Of a DNA stretch of 64,000 nt, positions 20,401 to 28,283 are shown piece by piece (positions within the stretch are counted from its first letter, which is position 1; the number at the start of each line of letters is the position of its first letter). This DNA comes from DATAXI01 sp963756185 (GTDB lineage Bacteria > Verrucomicrobiota > Verrucomicrobiia > Chthoniobacterales > Chthoniobacteraceae), in NCBI GenBank assembly GCA_963756185.1, contig CAVWMS010000001.1, positions 496,001 through 560,000 on the forward strand, in the 5' to 3' direction. Under the pieces are notes generated by a model that was not told where the DNA came from, did no database searches, and saw only the letters and a program-made list of their open reading frames with translations. The position numbers and the translations under genes are program-made.

Positions 20401-20827
20401 GAGCACTGATCGTCTGCGTGTTGCTCGAATTGTTGGCGATGCTGCCACCGGTTATGACCTGGCTGCTGGATTCAAGCCCCGGTCCAAGGTTGATGCTATT
20501 GGCGCCCGTCGCGCTCAGGGTAAACGCGCCTGCGCCACTGTTGAACGTGATGCCGCTGAAAGTGGCGCTTTCGGCGAGATCATCGGTGGCCGTGCCGCCG
20601 CCGGCGCCGCTGAAGAAGAGGAGGTCGCCGGTATTTCCCATCGTGGCCGGAGTGGGCGCGGCGCCGGTGCTCCAATTACTGCCGCCGGACCAGTTGCCGG
20701 TCGCGCCGGTCCAGGTGACATTCGCGGCGCGGACCTGGGTCGCAGGCAGCGCCAGCGCTGCCAGGGCGAGCAGGCAATACAAAGGAAGTGAGCGGAGATG
20801 GTTTCGCTGCGAATCCGGGGTCTTCAT
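14492..20827 (-). CDS. giant PEP-CTERM beta-helix (autotransporter-repeat) surface protein
   Basis: 2111 aa counted from ATG 20827, which gives a signal peptide (SLPLYCLLALAALALPATQVRA). The frame is open further upstream but without a better start. The body is Asn/Thr/Ser/Gly-rich and built of passenger-associated transport repeats (GTGTLTLSGTNNYTGTTDVENG and many variants), so it should fold as an extended beta-helix. It contains two tandem copies of a region of about 640 aa. The C-terminus VVPEPETWGMIILGFGLLL followed by a basic tail is a complete PEP-CTERM signal (PEP motif, one helix, Arg/Lys cluster). Such tails are processed by an exosortase, none of which is in this window. No outer-membrane autotransporter barrel is present. 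Transcription ends at the hairpin at 14443-14471. Confidence 0.9.
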   Translation of the reverse strand: MKTPDSQRNHLRSLPLYCLLALAALALPATQVRAANVTWTGATGNWSGGSNWSTGAAPTPATMGNTGDLLFFSGAGGGTATDDLAESATFSGITFNSGAGAFTLSATGANSINLGPGLESSSQVITGGSIANNSSNTQTISAPLTFSGGNYAIATGASELALNGAITLDEPSVFQFNSGGGTINVSNSGLANANGILGGFAIISNTTWATINGSGNIVPYASASFTAVGQNGGISNGASNNVELTGNGGTGSTINSSVDINSLIWSPSSATTAETINMSSSGILMLGANGGIFNANSKGDQLNIGNTTSSGYITAGAGATNTSGTLSLIDTTSGWLEIVVPIKNNGSGVTTVNIADSGNSSIQLHAPSTYTGNTYINEGRVQADTTTSFGTGTVYVEPGGEAFLNSNGTVSNNFNIDGYGDINNSASGWGDPIALRIQTNTLSGNITLSGTSVIGTGNSSTIDNPITGPGGLIVVGSYGSGSMHLGMSSQNTYQGDTIIDSAAYGGITSAEQVTVWDSNSAHNNLLPYGASAGNLILIGGGLSQYAQLDLGGSIQNVNGLSSSGDGFTGIPADTNVTSNPSGGTLVVGNNNATSTFAGTIGSFNGSGTQGVSVTKVGTGTLTLSGTNNYTGTTDVENGVLVVTGSVATAGTVTLDDTTIPGSPVLAGNGNGTSSGVLGNVTLPTNNGANFATISPGTTGTSNSIGKLTMTSLTLNGGQLALALTNNTTPGATYDFINVTGSLTLPISTGAWTVTPSAGAAAGVYTVLTGGTSNIGANAALPTMNSPGASPLIRPTTYMPGFSGNSLQITVAGGAASIIWTGTNGGGGNGIWDVNTTQNWNDSSASTPTGTFYDGDAVTFNDTGINTNITIQSGTNLEANVEPSSITASANTTNYTIGGNPIVSPGGILKSGNATLTLTGSNSFAGTTNINAGILNIDNAGALGGVGSISFGGGTLQYGPVGLEDVSGQIASSSTTIQIDTNGQNVSFANGIASSNVGGLTKLGAGTLTLNGVNTYTGNTVVSSGSLVLTAANSGNGALASSNVIINSGATLVLTNQDTLGYTVGRNVVTINDGTLLDNTSTARDTLQNTLSMTGGTVAAVGTGNSGGSYSWDAQTGNNLLDATSDASGNPATITAQTAIQTSGTFDVTRGLDVTGLEPDLLVSGVIAEEGGGGNSLTIAGNGIADFTAANTYNKPTTISSGATLMLGNGGTTGSLNTGTGAVITDNGTLIFNRSNTVTEGTDFASGISGGGAVTQVGSGALVLSGNESYTGNTTVENGTLIVTGSLAEAGNVVLDDTTLPGNPVLAGNGNGTSNGVMGSVTLPANNGSNIATLTAGTTGTNNSIGELTMENLTMNGGQLLVDLNNSSSAGSTYDFINVLGALTLPTVSSDWTLTPNAGSDAGVYTVLSGASSNIGSGAALPTVNNPTGDPLVRPASYTPSFSGNSLLVTVGGGAASIIWTGTGANGNYWDIATTENWNDSAAVTPTGQFFDGDSVTFGDGPSNTNITVQSGTVSGDAYNSVTVGSMTVNSNTDNYTIGGQPIIDAGGLTKSGSSTLTLTGSNSFTGATSINGGILNVGNAGALAGGGNITFGGGTLQYSTSNQADFSSQIVNSSGSIAIDVNGQSVSYGSALGSSNTGGLSLTGNGSLTLNGVNTYTGNTTINSGTLTLTAASGSNGALASPAITVNAGAELQLTNNDTLGYTAGRNVVTLNDGTLYNGNSGDRDTIQNTVTMDGGTIAAAGVGNNNGAYSWDTPNANGNFLNATSDASGNPATISAQTALETSGTFNVTRGTDVSGFEPDLVVSAPIAEFSGNNSLTFAGNGITALAAQSTYNGPTYINSGATLMLGDGGTTGRLATGTDSFIVDDGTLVFDRTNSGVTEGTSFPKGISGSGAVELIGSLQNVTFNSVETYTGPTTITAGSLNLTGSLNGSSSVTVTDATLLGTGYIANPVTIGNGTDAAGTALLEPGNTGSVGTLTTGSTVSLLSDADFVFNLDSTNGGAGNGSSELLASAVSISGAEFTFDDIASSPGALTMGDVFNVISTTNGLTGSFSNLSNGQIFASQGNVYQAGYGADGLTLTVVPEPETWGMIILGFGLLLSIQKLRKRPMGI
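15130..18975 (-). repeat. two tandem copies of a ~1.9-kb coding repeat
   Basis: Approximate bounds. Copy 1 runs about 18975-17066 and copy 2 about 17065-15130. Matching landmarks are PVLAGNGNGTSSG near 18815 and PVLAGNGNGTSNG near 16900; GGAASIIWTGT near 18375 and near 16455; and TLGYTVGRNVVTINDG near 17625 against TLGYTAGRNVVTLNDG near 15700. The offset is a constant ~1.92 kb (about 640 aa). The copies have diverged, so the duplication is not recent. Confidence 0.85.
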
Positions 20828-20940
20828 GGGCTTTACTTTGGGAGGTTTAGAGGGAGATGGACGGCTGGCAGTTCTTTCGGGCATCGGGGCATGCCTGTAC
20901 TGATGTTGATAAAAATTAAACCGGTCCTCAGATTCGGGTA

Positions 20941-20958
20941 GTCGCATGTCCATGCGAC
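20941..20958. promoter_or_regulatory. 18-bp near-perfect palindrome, candidate operator
   Basis: GTCGCATG-TC-CATGCGAC: perfect 8-bp arms with a 2-nt centre. It lies 114 bp upstream of the PEP-CTERM start and 28 bp after the stop of the TPR gene. No T-run follows, so it is not an obvious terminator. The symmetry suits a dimeric regulator such as the LuxR-type protein encoded nearby, but that is inference. Confidence 0.4.
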
Positions 20959-20985
20959 GAACCCCAGGGCACCGGCCGCCAGCGA

Positions 20986-23154
20986 TTAGGGCTTCGTCCC
21001 GAGGGGACGCGCCGCCTTGTAGGATTCCATGTCAGCCCGCAGGGAGTCAGCAATTGAAGAATGTAGCTGACCGCCAACGAGTTGCAGTGCGGCATTAGCG
21101 ACTTTCATGGCGGTCGGGAAATCGCCCGATTGCGCATACGCGGCCGCAAGGGTACGGAGGTAATGCGGGTTCCGATTGCCGGTGGAGCGATTTGCGGCGA
21201 GAGCCAGTTGAAGGGCTGTCGCACCGTCGCGAAGCGATGGCGCATTTGCCGTCGCCAGAATCCACGCCATGGAGTTTTGGGCCAGGACACTGTTGGGATC
21301 GATCCGCAACGCTGCCCGAGCCTCTGCAATCGCCTCATCGTCGTGGCCTTCGTCGAACAACGCGTTGGCGAGGTTCGCGTGGGTAACGGCGAGCGTGGGA
21401 TCGATCCGCAAGGCTTCGCGGAATTGGGCAATTGCCTCATCGGTATGTCCCTCGAGCGCAAGCGCGTTGGCGAGGTTGTTATGCGCATCGCGGTCTTCGG
21501 GATCCGTCTGCAAGGCCGCGCGATACTGCGCCATGGCATCGTCAATGCGCCCCTGTTTGTAAAGAGCGTTGCCGAGATTATTGTGGGCGTCAGTGTAGTT
21601 TGGATCGAGCCTCAGCGCCTCGCGGCATTCGGCGATGCCCTCGTCGATGCGGCCGGATTGGAATAGCGCGCAGGCGAGATTATAATGGGCTTCCGGGTAA
21701 TTGGGATAAGTGCTCAGGGCCGCCCGGCATTCAGCCATCGCCTCGGCGGAGCGTCCCTCGCGAAGAAGGGCGGCGGCAATGTCATTGTGGGCCTGCGCAT
21801 AGTTGGGATAGAGGCGCAGGGCATGGCGGCAATCAGCGATTCCCTCCTCGCCGCGCCCCTGGTGAATCAGGGCTTCGCCGAGGCTATTGTAGGCGACAAA
21901 GTTATCCGACGTAACTTCGAGCGCATGAGTCCAAAGTGTCTCGCTATCCTGCCAGTAACCGGTCTGGCGCCAGGCTGCGAACATGAGGATGGCAACAATC
22001 GCGCAGCCGGCTGTCCCCACGAGGGTGCGGCGCGAGGGCAGCCCCCCGGCCCAGTCAGCCACCAGCCAGGTAAGTGCGAAGCAAAGGCCTATCTGTGGCA
22101 GATAAGTGTAGCGATCCGCATAGGCCTGGTAACCGGTCTGCATGACACCGGCCACCGGCACGAGCATGCCGAGATACCAGAGCCATCCCGTCAGCAGATA
22201 GGGACGACTGCGCCGCAACAGCCACGCCCCGGCCGTGAGCGCCGCCAAAAGGAGGATCGCCCCGATAACTTCCCACGCAGGCCATCCATATTTTGGAATG
22301 ATATAGGGAACGGCCAGATGGTTTGGACAAACACTCTTCCATAAGTATGCCGCAAAACCAATGGGCGCGTTTGCCGGATAGGTTTCGGTAGGTTCGTTGC
22401 CAGATTTGACTGCGAAAATCGTGGCTACCGAAGAAATTGCGGACAGGATGAATAGAGGGATCTTTTCGACGAGCAATGGTATGAATTGCGAGCGGTCGCG
22501 CAGCCGGCTCAAAGGCCAGTAATCGAGCAGCAGAAGGACGCAGGGGATGGTTACCAGCATCGGCTTGCTCAAAAGCCCGAGGATGAACCAAAGCAGCATC
22601 ATGGCGTAACGGCCCTTGGAACCTGGACGGCGCACATAGCGCGCGTAGGCCCAAAGGGTGAGCATGAAGAAAGCGACGCTCAGGACATCCTTGAGCTCGG
22701 AGATCCAGGCGACCGATTCCACCCGCAACGGATGAATGGCAAAGAGCGCGGCGGCAAAGGCGCTGCGCCAAAGGGCGCCAGTCATTTCGAGCAATAGCAG
22801 AAACAGAAAGATCACCGCCGCCGTGTGGAAGATCACGTTGACCAGATGATGGCCGCCCGGCCATAGGCCAAAGATACGGCAGTCGAGCATGAAGACGATG
22901 GTGGTCAAAGGATGCCAGTGGCCCACCAGCGAATGGGTAAAAGCCCAACCAATGCCGGTCAATAAAGGTCCCCTGAAAATGAGCGGGTTTTCGTAGAGGT
23001 AAGCGGGGTCGTCATAGTTGACGAAATCGAAGTGAATGGTCTGGCCAAAAACGATGAATACCATGGCGGCGAGCCCGATGCAGACCCCGGCGGCTGTCCA
23101 GCCGGGGGAGGCCGCCTTTGTTCCGCTTTTTTTCTTTCGGGGTCGTGACGCCAT
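20986..23154 (-). CDS. TMTC-like membrane protein with C-terminal TPRs (paralog 1)
   Basis: 722 aa from ATG 23154 (MASRPRKKKSGTK), 22 nt after the stop of paralog 2. The first ~420 residues form a multi-helix membrane domain with the luminal motif FVNYDDPAYLYENPL, then GHWHPLTTIVFMLDC and HPLRVESVAWISELKDVLS. This resembles GT-C glycosyltransferases and especially the TMTC O-mannosyltransferase family, which has the same membrane-then-TPR order. About eight TPRs of the form EAHYNLACALFQSGRIDEGIAECREALRLDPNY complete the protein. The DD pair is where GT-C enzymes keep their catalytic acid, so activity is plausible but unproven. Next gene downstream is the giant Thr/Ser-rich PEP-CTERM protein, a potential substrate. 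Confidence 0.8.
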   Translation of the reverse strand: MASRPRKKKSGTKAASPGWTAAGVCIGLAAMVFIVFGQTIHFDFVNYDDPAYLYENPLIFRGPLLTGIGWAFTHSLVGHWHPLTTIVFMLDCRIFGLWPGGHHLVNVIFHTAAVIFLFLLLLEMTGALWRSAFAAALFAIHPLRVESVAWISELKDVLSVAFFMLTLWAYARYVRRPGSKGRYAMMLLWFILGLLSKPMLVTIPCVLLLLDYWPLSRLRDRSQFIPLLVEKIPLFILSAISSVATIFAVKSGNEPTETYPANAPIGFAAYLWKSVCPNHLAVPYIIPKYGWPAWEVIGAILLLAALTAGAWLLRRSRPYLLTGWLWYLGMLVPVAGVMQTGYQAYADRYTYLPQIGLCFALTWLVADWAGGLPSRRTLVGTAGCAIVAILMFAAWRQTGYWQDSETLWTHALEVTSDNFVAYNSLGEALIHQGRGEEGIADCRHALRLYPNYAQAHNDIAAALLREGRSAEAMAECRAALSTYPNYPEAHYNLACALFQSGRIDEGIAECREALRLDPNYTDAHNNLGNALYKQGRIDDAMAQYRAALQTDPEDRDAHNNLANALALEGHTDEAIAQFREALRIDPTLAVTHANLANALFDEGHDDEAIAEARAALRIDPNSVLAQNSMAWILATANAPSLRDGATALQLALAANRSTGNRNPHYLRTLAAAYAQSGDFPTAMKVANAALQLVGGQLHSSIADSLRADMESYKAARPLGTKP

Positions 23155-23176
23155 TGGGGGACGAAGCTTTGTTTGA

Positions 23177-24976
23177 TTAGCGGGACTTATCACCGGCCTG
23201 CGCGGTGGCCGAAGCAAGACGTTTTTGGACACCCGCGTTCGCAGGGTCGATTTGCAAGGCGGCGCGGTATTGGTCCGCGGCTTCGGCAGGCCGGCCCAAT
23301 TGGAGAAGGGCGTTGCCGAGATTGACATAGGCATCGGCGTAACCGGGGTCGATGCGAATGGCCTCGCGGCATTCGGCCATGCCTTCGACCATCCGGTTTT
23401 GCTGAAACAGGGCGCAGCCGAGGTTGTTATGGGCTTGGGCCTGTTCGGGGTCGATGCGAATGGCTTCGCGGTATTGAGCAACCGCGGCCGCGATGTCTCC
23501 CTTCTGGAGCAGGGCATCGCCAAGGTTGGTATGGGCGCCGCTCTGGGCGGGATCGAGGCGCAAAGCTTCGAGATACTCCGCAACGGCCTGGTCCCTCAAT
23601 CCCTCGCGATACAAGGTATAACCAAGGTTATTATGGAGCCCGGCGTCCGTCGGATTGATCTGCAGCGCCTTGCGACGCTCGACAACTGCCTCGGCGAACC
23701 GGCCCTCATGGACCAGGGCATCGCCCAGGCTGTCATGGGCGAGGTAATTATCCCGGGTGCACTCCAAAGCGTGAGCCCAGAGAGTGGCCGTGTCGCGCCA
23801 GTAAGTCGTCTGATGCCAGCTTAGGGCCAGCAGCCCGGTGAGAACGGCTGCAGCCGCGCTTCCGAGAATGACGCATCGGGACATTTGATTGCGCGCCCAG
23901 TCCGCAATGGCCCAGGTGCATGCAAAGCCGAGGCCGATCTGCGGCAGGTAAGTGTATCGGTCCGCGTAAGCCTGCTCGCCGGTTTGCATCACCCCGATGA
24001 CCGGCACCAGCATGCCAAGATACCATAGCCACCCGGTCAGCAGGTAGGGTTTCCTTTGCCGGAGATACCAGGCGCCGGCGGTGAGAAGGGCCAGGAGTAA
24101 AACGGAGTCCATGACTTCCCAGGGCGGCGATCCGCCTACGGGAAGCGGATAAAGCACGGTAAGATGGATGGGGTAAATGAATTTGCCAAGATAAGCTACA
24201 TAGGCAATTGGCGCGTTGGCCGGATGACTCGATATAGGCGCCCCGCCGGAGCCTTTGCCAAGGGCGAAAACGGTGGCAATCGAGGAGAGCGCGGAGAGTA
24301 CAAAGAAGGGCGTCTTTTCCCAAAGCAGGCCGGCGAATTGGGCGCGGCCACGCAATCTTCCCAGCGGCCAGTAATCGAGCAATAGAAGAACACAGGGAAC
24401 GGTCACCAGCATCGGCTTGCTAAGCAGGCCGAGCGCAAACCAGATCAGCACCATGGCATACCGGAATGCCGAACCCGGATGTTTGACATACTTTGCGTAA
24501 GTCCAGATGGTGAGCATGAAGAAAAGGCCGCTCAACACGTCCTTCATCTCCGAGATCCATACGACAGACTCGACACGCAGAGGATGAATGGCAAACAGCG
24601 CCGCCACAAAGGCGCTGCGCCAAAGGGCGCCGGTCATTTCCAGCAGCGCGAGAAAAAGAAGAACGGCACAGGCTGCGTGAAGGATGATGTTGACCAGGTG
24701 ATGGCCCCCGGCCCACAAGCCGAAGAACCGGCAATCCAGCATGAATAACATGAATGTCAAAGGATGCCAGTGCCCGACCAGTACGTGAGTAAATGCCCAT
24801 TCAACACCCGCCCATGACAAACCTCTCGAGACCATCGGGTTCTGGTACACATACCGCGGATCGTCATAATTGACGAACCCGTAATGGATCGCCTGGCCGA
24901 ACGCGACAAAGACCAGGACCGCCAGCACGGCGCAGACGGCAATCACCGTCAGGCGGCGGCGCACGTCAATGGGCAT
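23177..24976 (-). CDS. TMTC-like membrane protein with C-terminal TPRs (paralog 2)
   Basis: 599 aa from ATG 24976 (MPIDVRRRLTVIAVCAV), overlapping the stop of paralog 3 by 11 nt. It has the same architecture as its neighbours: NYDDPRYVYQNPMVSRG, GHWHPLTFMLFMLDC, HPLRVESVVWISEMKDVLS, PMLVTVPCVLLLLDYWPLG and YADRYTYLPQIGLGFA in the membrane half, then five to six TPRs. It is the shortest of the three because it has fewer TPRs. It lacks the conserved ending seen in paralogs 1 and 3 (LRDG...LALAANRSTG...LRTLAAAYA). The overlap shows that the three genes are one translation unit. Predicted inner-membrane enzyme or scaffold; substrate unknown. Confidence 0.8.
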   Translation of the reverse strand: MPIDVRRRLTVIAVCAVLAVLVFVAFGQAIHYGFVNYDDPRYVYQNPMVSRGLSWAGVEWAFTHVLVGHWHPLTFMLFMLDCRFFGLWAGGHHLVNIILHAACAVLLFLALLEMTGALWRSAFVAALFAIHPLRVESVVWISEMKDVLSGLFFMLTIWTYAKYVKHPGSAFRYAMVLIWFALGLLSKPMLVTVPCVLLLLDYWPLGRLRGRAQFAGLLWEKTPFFVLSALSSIATVFALGKGSGGAPISSHPANAPIAYVAYLGKFIYPIHLTVLYPLPVGGSPPWEVMDSVLLLALLTAGAWYLRQRKPYLLTGWLWYLGMLVPVIGVMQTGEQAYADRYTYLPQIGLGFACTWAIADWARNQMSRCVILGSAAAAVLTGLLALSWHQTTYWRDTATLWAHALECTRDNYLAHDSLGDALVHEGRFAEAVVERRKALQINPTDAGLHNNLGYTLYREGLRDQAVAEYLEALRLDPAQSGAHTNLGDALLQKGDIAAAVAQYREAIRIDPEQAQAHNNLGCALFQQNRMVEGMAECREAIRIDPGYADAYVNLGNALLQLGRPAEAADQYRAALQIDPANAGVQKRLASATAQAGDKSR

Positions 24977-27347
24977 CTTCGACAGGCCGGCCCGCCTCAT
25001 AGAGTTTGATTTCACCGCGCAGCGCCTGCGCGGCGGCTGCATTGGATTGATTGGTTGCCAGGTCCAACGCCGTTTGCGCGGTTTGCAGGGCATTTGGAAA
25101 ATCGCCGTTCTCCGCGTAGGCGGCTGCGAGCGTGCGAAGGATAAGTGGGTTGCTGCCGCCGGTCGAGCGGTTGGCGTTCAAAGCCAGATCGAGCGCGGCG
25201 GGGCCATCGCGTAACGACTTCTGCGCCGCGGTGGCCAGGATCATGGCGAGATCGTTCTCCGCGTCGATGTTCGCGGGTTCGATCTGGAGGACGGTACGGT
25301 ATTGGGCGATGGCCTCGGCAAGCCGCCCCTGCTCATAAAGCGCATTCGCCAGGTTGATGCGGGTGACAACGAGCGAGGAATCAATTCGCAGCGCGGCGCT
25401 GTATTGGGAAATCGCTTCAGCGGTGCGGCCCCGGCGCATGAACGCATTGGCAAGGTTATTATGTGCCCCGGCGTCATTGGGATCGATCCGGATGGCCGCG
25501 AGACATTCGATGATCGCCTCGTCGACGCGTCCTTGCTCGAGCAACGCATCCCCGAGATTGGCATGAGCAAGCCCGTCGTTGGGATCGACTCTCAATGCTT
25601 CGCGGCATTCGTCAATGGCCTCATCGGTATCTCCCGATTGAAATAGCGCCTTGGCCAGGTTGTCGTGGGCTCGCGTATTGTCGGGATCGATTTTCAACGC
25701 CGCCCGAAACTCGGCAATGGCATCGCCGGTCCGCCCCTGGTCGAGCAACGCCTTGCCGAGGTTGCCATGGATTTCCGCGGAGGCGGGATTGATGCGCAGG
25801 GCGGCTTGGAATTCTTCGATGGCTTCGGGGATCCGGCCTGCTTTAAGCAGGGCGTTGCCCATGTTGTTATGGGGTTCGGCGTCATTCGGTTCGATTCGCA
25901 GCGCGATGTCGAATTCCCGCATGGCCTGTCCGGCGCGATTCTGGTCCAGCAGGGCATTGCCGAGATTGTTATGGGCCTCGGCGTCGCCGGAGTTGATTTG
26001 CAGCGCGGCCTGGTACTGGGCGATTGCCTCGGTCGTGCGTCCCTGCTTCGAGAGAGCGTCGCCAAGGTTATCATAAGCAATGTGGTTATCGCGGGTGCAG
26101 GCGAGGGTATGAGTCCAAAGAGTGATGCTATCATGCCAGTAAGAGGTCTGCCGGGAGCAGGCGGCGGCGAGGAGGCCTATGATGAGCGCGGCAAATCCGG
26201 CCAAAGCCACGCGCCGGTTTCCGCTTTTCGCCGCCCACTCGGCGGCAATCCATGTCACGGCGATGCAAATGCCTATCTGGGGCAGGTAAGTGTAACGGTC
26301 CGCGTAAGCCTCGTCGCCGGTTTGCATTAACCCTGCCACCGGCAGCAGCATCACGAGATACCAGAGCCATCCCGTGAGCAGCTGCGGAATTCTCCGGCGC
26401 AGCAGCCATGCTCCCACGGTCAAGGCTGCCAGGAGCAAGGACGCATTGAATATCTGGTAGGCGGGCCAGCCCTCCTGTGGGAGAGGATAGAGAAGCGCCA
26501 GGTTGCGCGGGTAAATCAACTTTACCAGACATGCGGCATAAGCAATCGGAATATTGCCGGGATAAGTGGAAACGGGGGTGCTGCCCGAACCGAGGCGCAG
26601 CGCGAGCACTGTCGCGTAGCTTGAAAGAGCCGAGAGGGCAAAGAGGGGGAGCTTCTCGAGGAGCAGATGCGGGAATTGCGAGTAAGTGCGCAGCCGGCCG
26701 AGCGGCCAGTAATCCAGCAAAAGCAGCACGCAAGGCAGGGAAACCAGCATCGGCTTGCTCAAAAGCCCCAATGCAAACCAAAGCAGCAGGAGCAGATAGT
26801 CTCCCTTCGATTCCGGCCGGCGCGCATACCTCGCATAAGACCGGAGAGCGAGCATGAAGAACATCGCGCTCAGAACATCCTTGCACTCGGAGACCCAGGC
26901 TACGGATTCGGCGCGCAGCGGGTGAATGGCAAAGATCGCCGCGACAAAGGCGCAGCGCCAGAACGCGCCCGTCATCTCGATCAGCGCGAGAAAGAGGAAG
27001 ACCGTGGCCGCGGCGTGGAGCAGGACATTGACCACGTGATAGCCTCCGGGCCGAAGGCCAAACATTTGGTGCTCGATCATCAGCAGGATGACCGTCAGTG
27101 GATGCCAATGCTCCGAGACTACGTGGGTGAACGCCCATCCGACAGCCGCCGCCGAAATGCTTCTCGAAAGCGCCGGGTTATCATAGACGTAATCGCCATC
27201 GTCGAAGTTAATGAAACCAAAGTGGACGGTCTGGCCAAAAACCGCGAACACCAGGAGGACCAGGATGAGGCAGACGGCCGTTGCATGCCAGGCAGGCCGC
27301 GGTATGGCGTCAGGTCCTGTTGACGCAGGCTGGGAGGTGGTGGGCAT
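24966..27347 (-). CDS. TMTC-like membrane protein with C-terminal TPRs (paralog 3)
   Basis: 793 aa from ATG 27347 (MPTTSQPASTGPDAIPRP). The frame is open 15 codons further, but the first hydrophobic helix starts just after this Met. The membrane domain carries FINFDDGDYVYDNPALSRS, where the usual NYDDP is changed to NFDDG. HPLRAESVAWVSECKDVLS, PMLVSLPCVLLLLDYWPLG and DRYTYLPQIGICIAVTW are otherwise conserved. Nine to ten TPRs follow, then the shared tail SLRDGPAALDLALNANRST. It is first in the three-gene unit, and 110 nt separate it from the response-regulator stop. It probably arose with paralogs 1 and 2 by tandem duplication followed by TPR gain and loss. Confidence 0.8.
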   Translation of the reverse strand: MPTTSQPASTGPDAIPRPAWHATAVCLILVLLVFAVFGQTVHFGFINFDDGDYVYDNPALSRSISAAAVGWAFTHVVSEHWHPLTVILLMIEHQMFGLRPGGYHVVNVLLHAAATVFLFLALIEMTGAFWRCAFVAAIFAIHPLRAESVAWVSECKDVLSAMFFMLALRSYARYARRPESKGDYLLLLLWFALGLLSKPMLVSLPCVLLLLDYWPLGRLRTYSQFPHLLLEKLPLFALSALSSYATVLALRLGSGSTPVSTYPGNIPIAYAACLVKLIYPRNLALLYPLPQEGWPAYQIFNASLLLAALTVGAWLLRRRIPQLLTGWLWYLVMLLPVAGLMQTGDEAYADRYTYLPQIGICIAVTWIAAEWAAKSGNRRVALAGFAALIIGLLAAACSRQTSYWHDSITLWTHTLACTRDNHIAYDNLGDALSKQGRTTEAIAQYQAALQINSGDAEAHNNLGNALLDQNRAGQAMREFDIALRIEPNDAEPHNNMGNALLKAGRIPEAIEEFQAALRINPASAEIHGNLGKALLDQGRTGDAIAEFRAALKIDPDNTRAHDNLAKALFQSGDTDEAIDECREALRVDPNDGLAHANLGDALLEQGRVDEAIIECLAAIRIDPNDAGAHNNLANAFMRRGRTAEAISQYSAALRIDSSLVVTRINLANALYEQGRLAEAIAQYRTVLQIEPANIDAENDLAMILATAAQKSLRDGPAALDLALNANRSTGGSNPLILRTLAAAYAENGDFPNALQTAQTALDLATNQSNAAAAQALRGEIKLYEAGRPVEDAH

Positions 27348-27418
27348 CCGGTTCCAATTCCAAAGTTGACCAGAAGAAGGCGGGGGCCGCAACTGGAAGG
27401 ACCTGTCGCACTTGCGGC

Positions 27419-27436
27419 GCCGGGAGAAATCCCGGC
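27419..27436. terminator. short hairpin after the response-regulator gene
   Basis: GCCGGGA-GAAA-TCCCGGC, a perfect 7-bp stem with a 4-nt loop, 22 nt beyond the stop at 27458. No T-run follows on the minus strand, so it may only attenuate transcription between the regulatory genes and the TPR genes. Confidence 0.35.
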
Positions 27437-27457
27437 CGATCGAAGCCGACGGCCTGT

Positions 27458-28102
27458 CTAGGCTTCCTTGGAATTGAGATACTTCACCACGGCATCGGTG
27501 CGGGAATGAACGTGCAGCTTTTGATAGATCCGGCGGATGTAAGTGCGCACGGTGTCCATGCTGATGCCGAGTTTGTCCGCGATTTCCTTGTACTGGCAGC
27601 CCTCGGTCAGCAACCGCAGGATTTCGCTTTCCCTGTCGGAAAGCCTGTCCATGTCTTCCACCGCGGACGCCGTGGGCCTGTGCGGCTGGAAAAACTCGAC
27701 AACCTGCCGGGCGATCTGGGGCGACATCGGCGCCCCGCCCGCGCGCGCCTCTTCGAGCGCGGCCTTGAGCGCGGCCGGCGTGGTGCGCTTGAGCAGGTAA
27801 CCGCTGGCGCCCGCGCGCAGCGCGTCAAAGATGCGGTCGCGGTCGCCGAACATCGTCAGCATGATGATCTCCACATTCGGCAACTGGCGTTTGAGCAACT
27901 CGGTGCATTGCACGCCGGACATGCCCGGGAGATTGATGTCCATCAGCACAAAATCCGGCGGATCATTCTTTAGTTCCGCCACCGCCGACTCGCCGCTGCC
28001 GTACTCGCCCAGGCAGCGGTAACCTGGAAGCCGGTTCAGAATCTTCACCCAACTGGCGCGAATGGCCGGATCGTCTTCGACAATGGAGACCGTCGTGGGC
28101 AT
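27458..28102 (-). CDS. NarL/LuxR-type response regulator
   Basis: 214 aa from ATG 28102 (MPTTVSIVEDDPAIRASW). A start at 28174 adds 24 unconserved residues and is possible. Receiver domain: acidic pair EDD near residue 9, phospho-acceptor Asp at about residue 54 in FVLMDINLPGMSG, Thr in IIMLTMFGD, and Lys in SGYLLKRTTP. A C-terminal LuxR helix-turn-helix follows: LSDRESEILRLLTEGCQYKEI then DTVRTYIRRIYQKL. It is encoded directly downstream of the sensor kinase in the same orientation with a 181-nt gap, so the two form a natural pair. Likely targets are its own operon and the TPR/PEP-CTERM genes downstream, which is inference. Confidence 0.92.
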   Translation of the reverse strand: MPTTVSIVEDDPAIRASWVKILNRLPGYRCLGEYGSGESAVAELKNDPPDFVLMDINLPGMSGVQCTELLKRQLPNVEIIMLTMFGDRDRIFDALRAGASGYLLKRTTPAALKAALEEARAGGAPMSPQIARQVVEFFQPHRPTASAVEDMDRLSDRESEILRLLTEGCQYKEIADKLGISMDTVRTYIRRIYQKLHVHSRTDAVVKYLNSKEA

Positions 28103-28283
28103 GGGAGGCGTTACAGCGGCGGCGCTTGCCGGCTGGCCGATGCTCGTGGGTTGAAATGAGGCGCTGGAATCCATTTCGGTATGGCGTCAGCGCCCACCTT
28201 CGCACGCGGCCATGAAGCGTCGAGTCGCACAAAATGGTTACACTGTCGCGCACGCAATCCCATATCCGTCCTCTGGCGAGGTT

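Noticed and set aside
15333..20903. String of short plus-strand frames rich in Pro/Val/Leu (60-174 aa)
   Set aside because: All are antisense to the giant surface protein and repeat with its module period.
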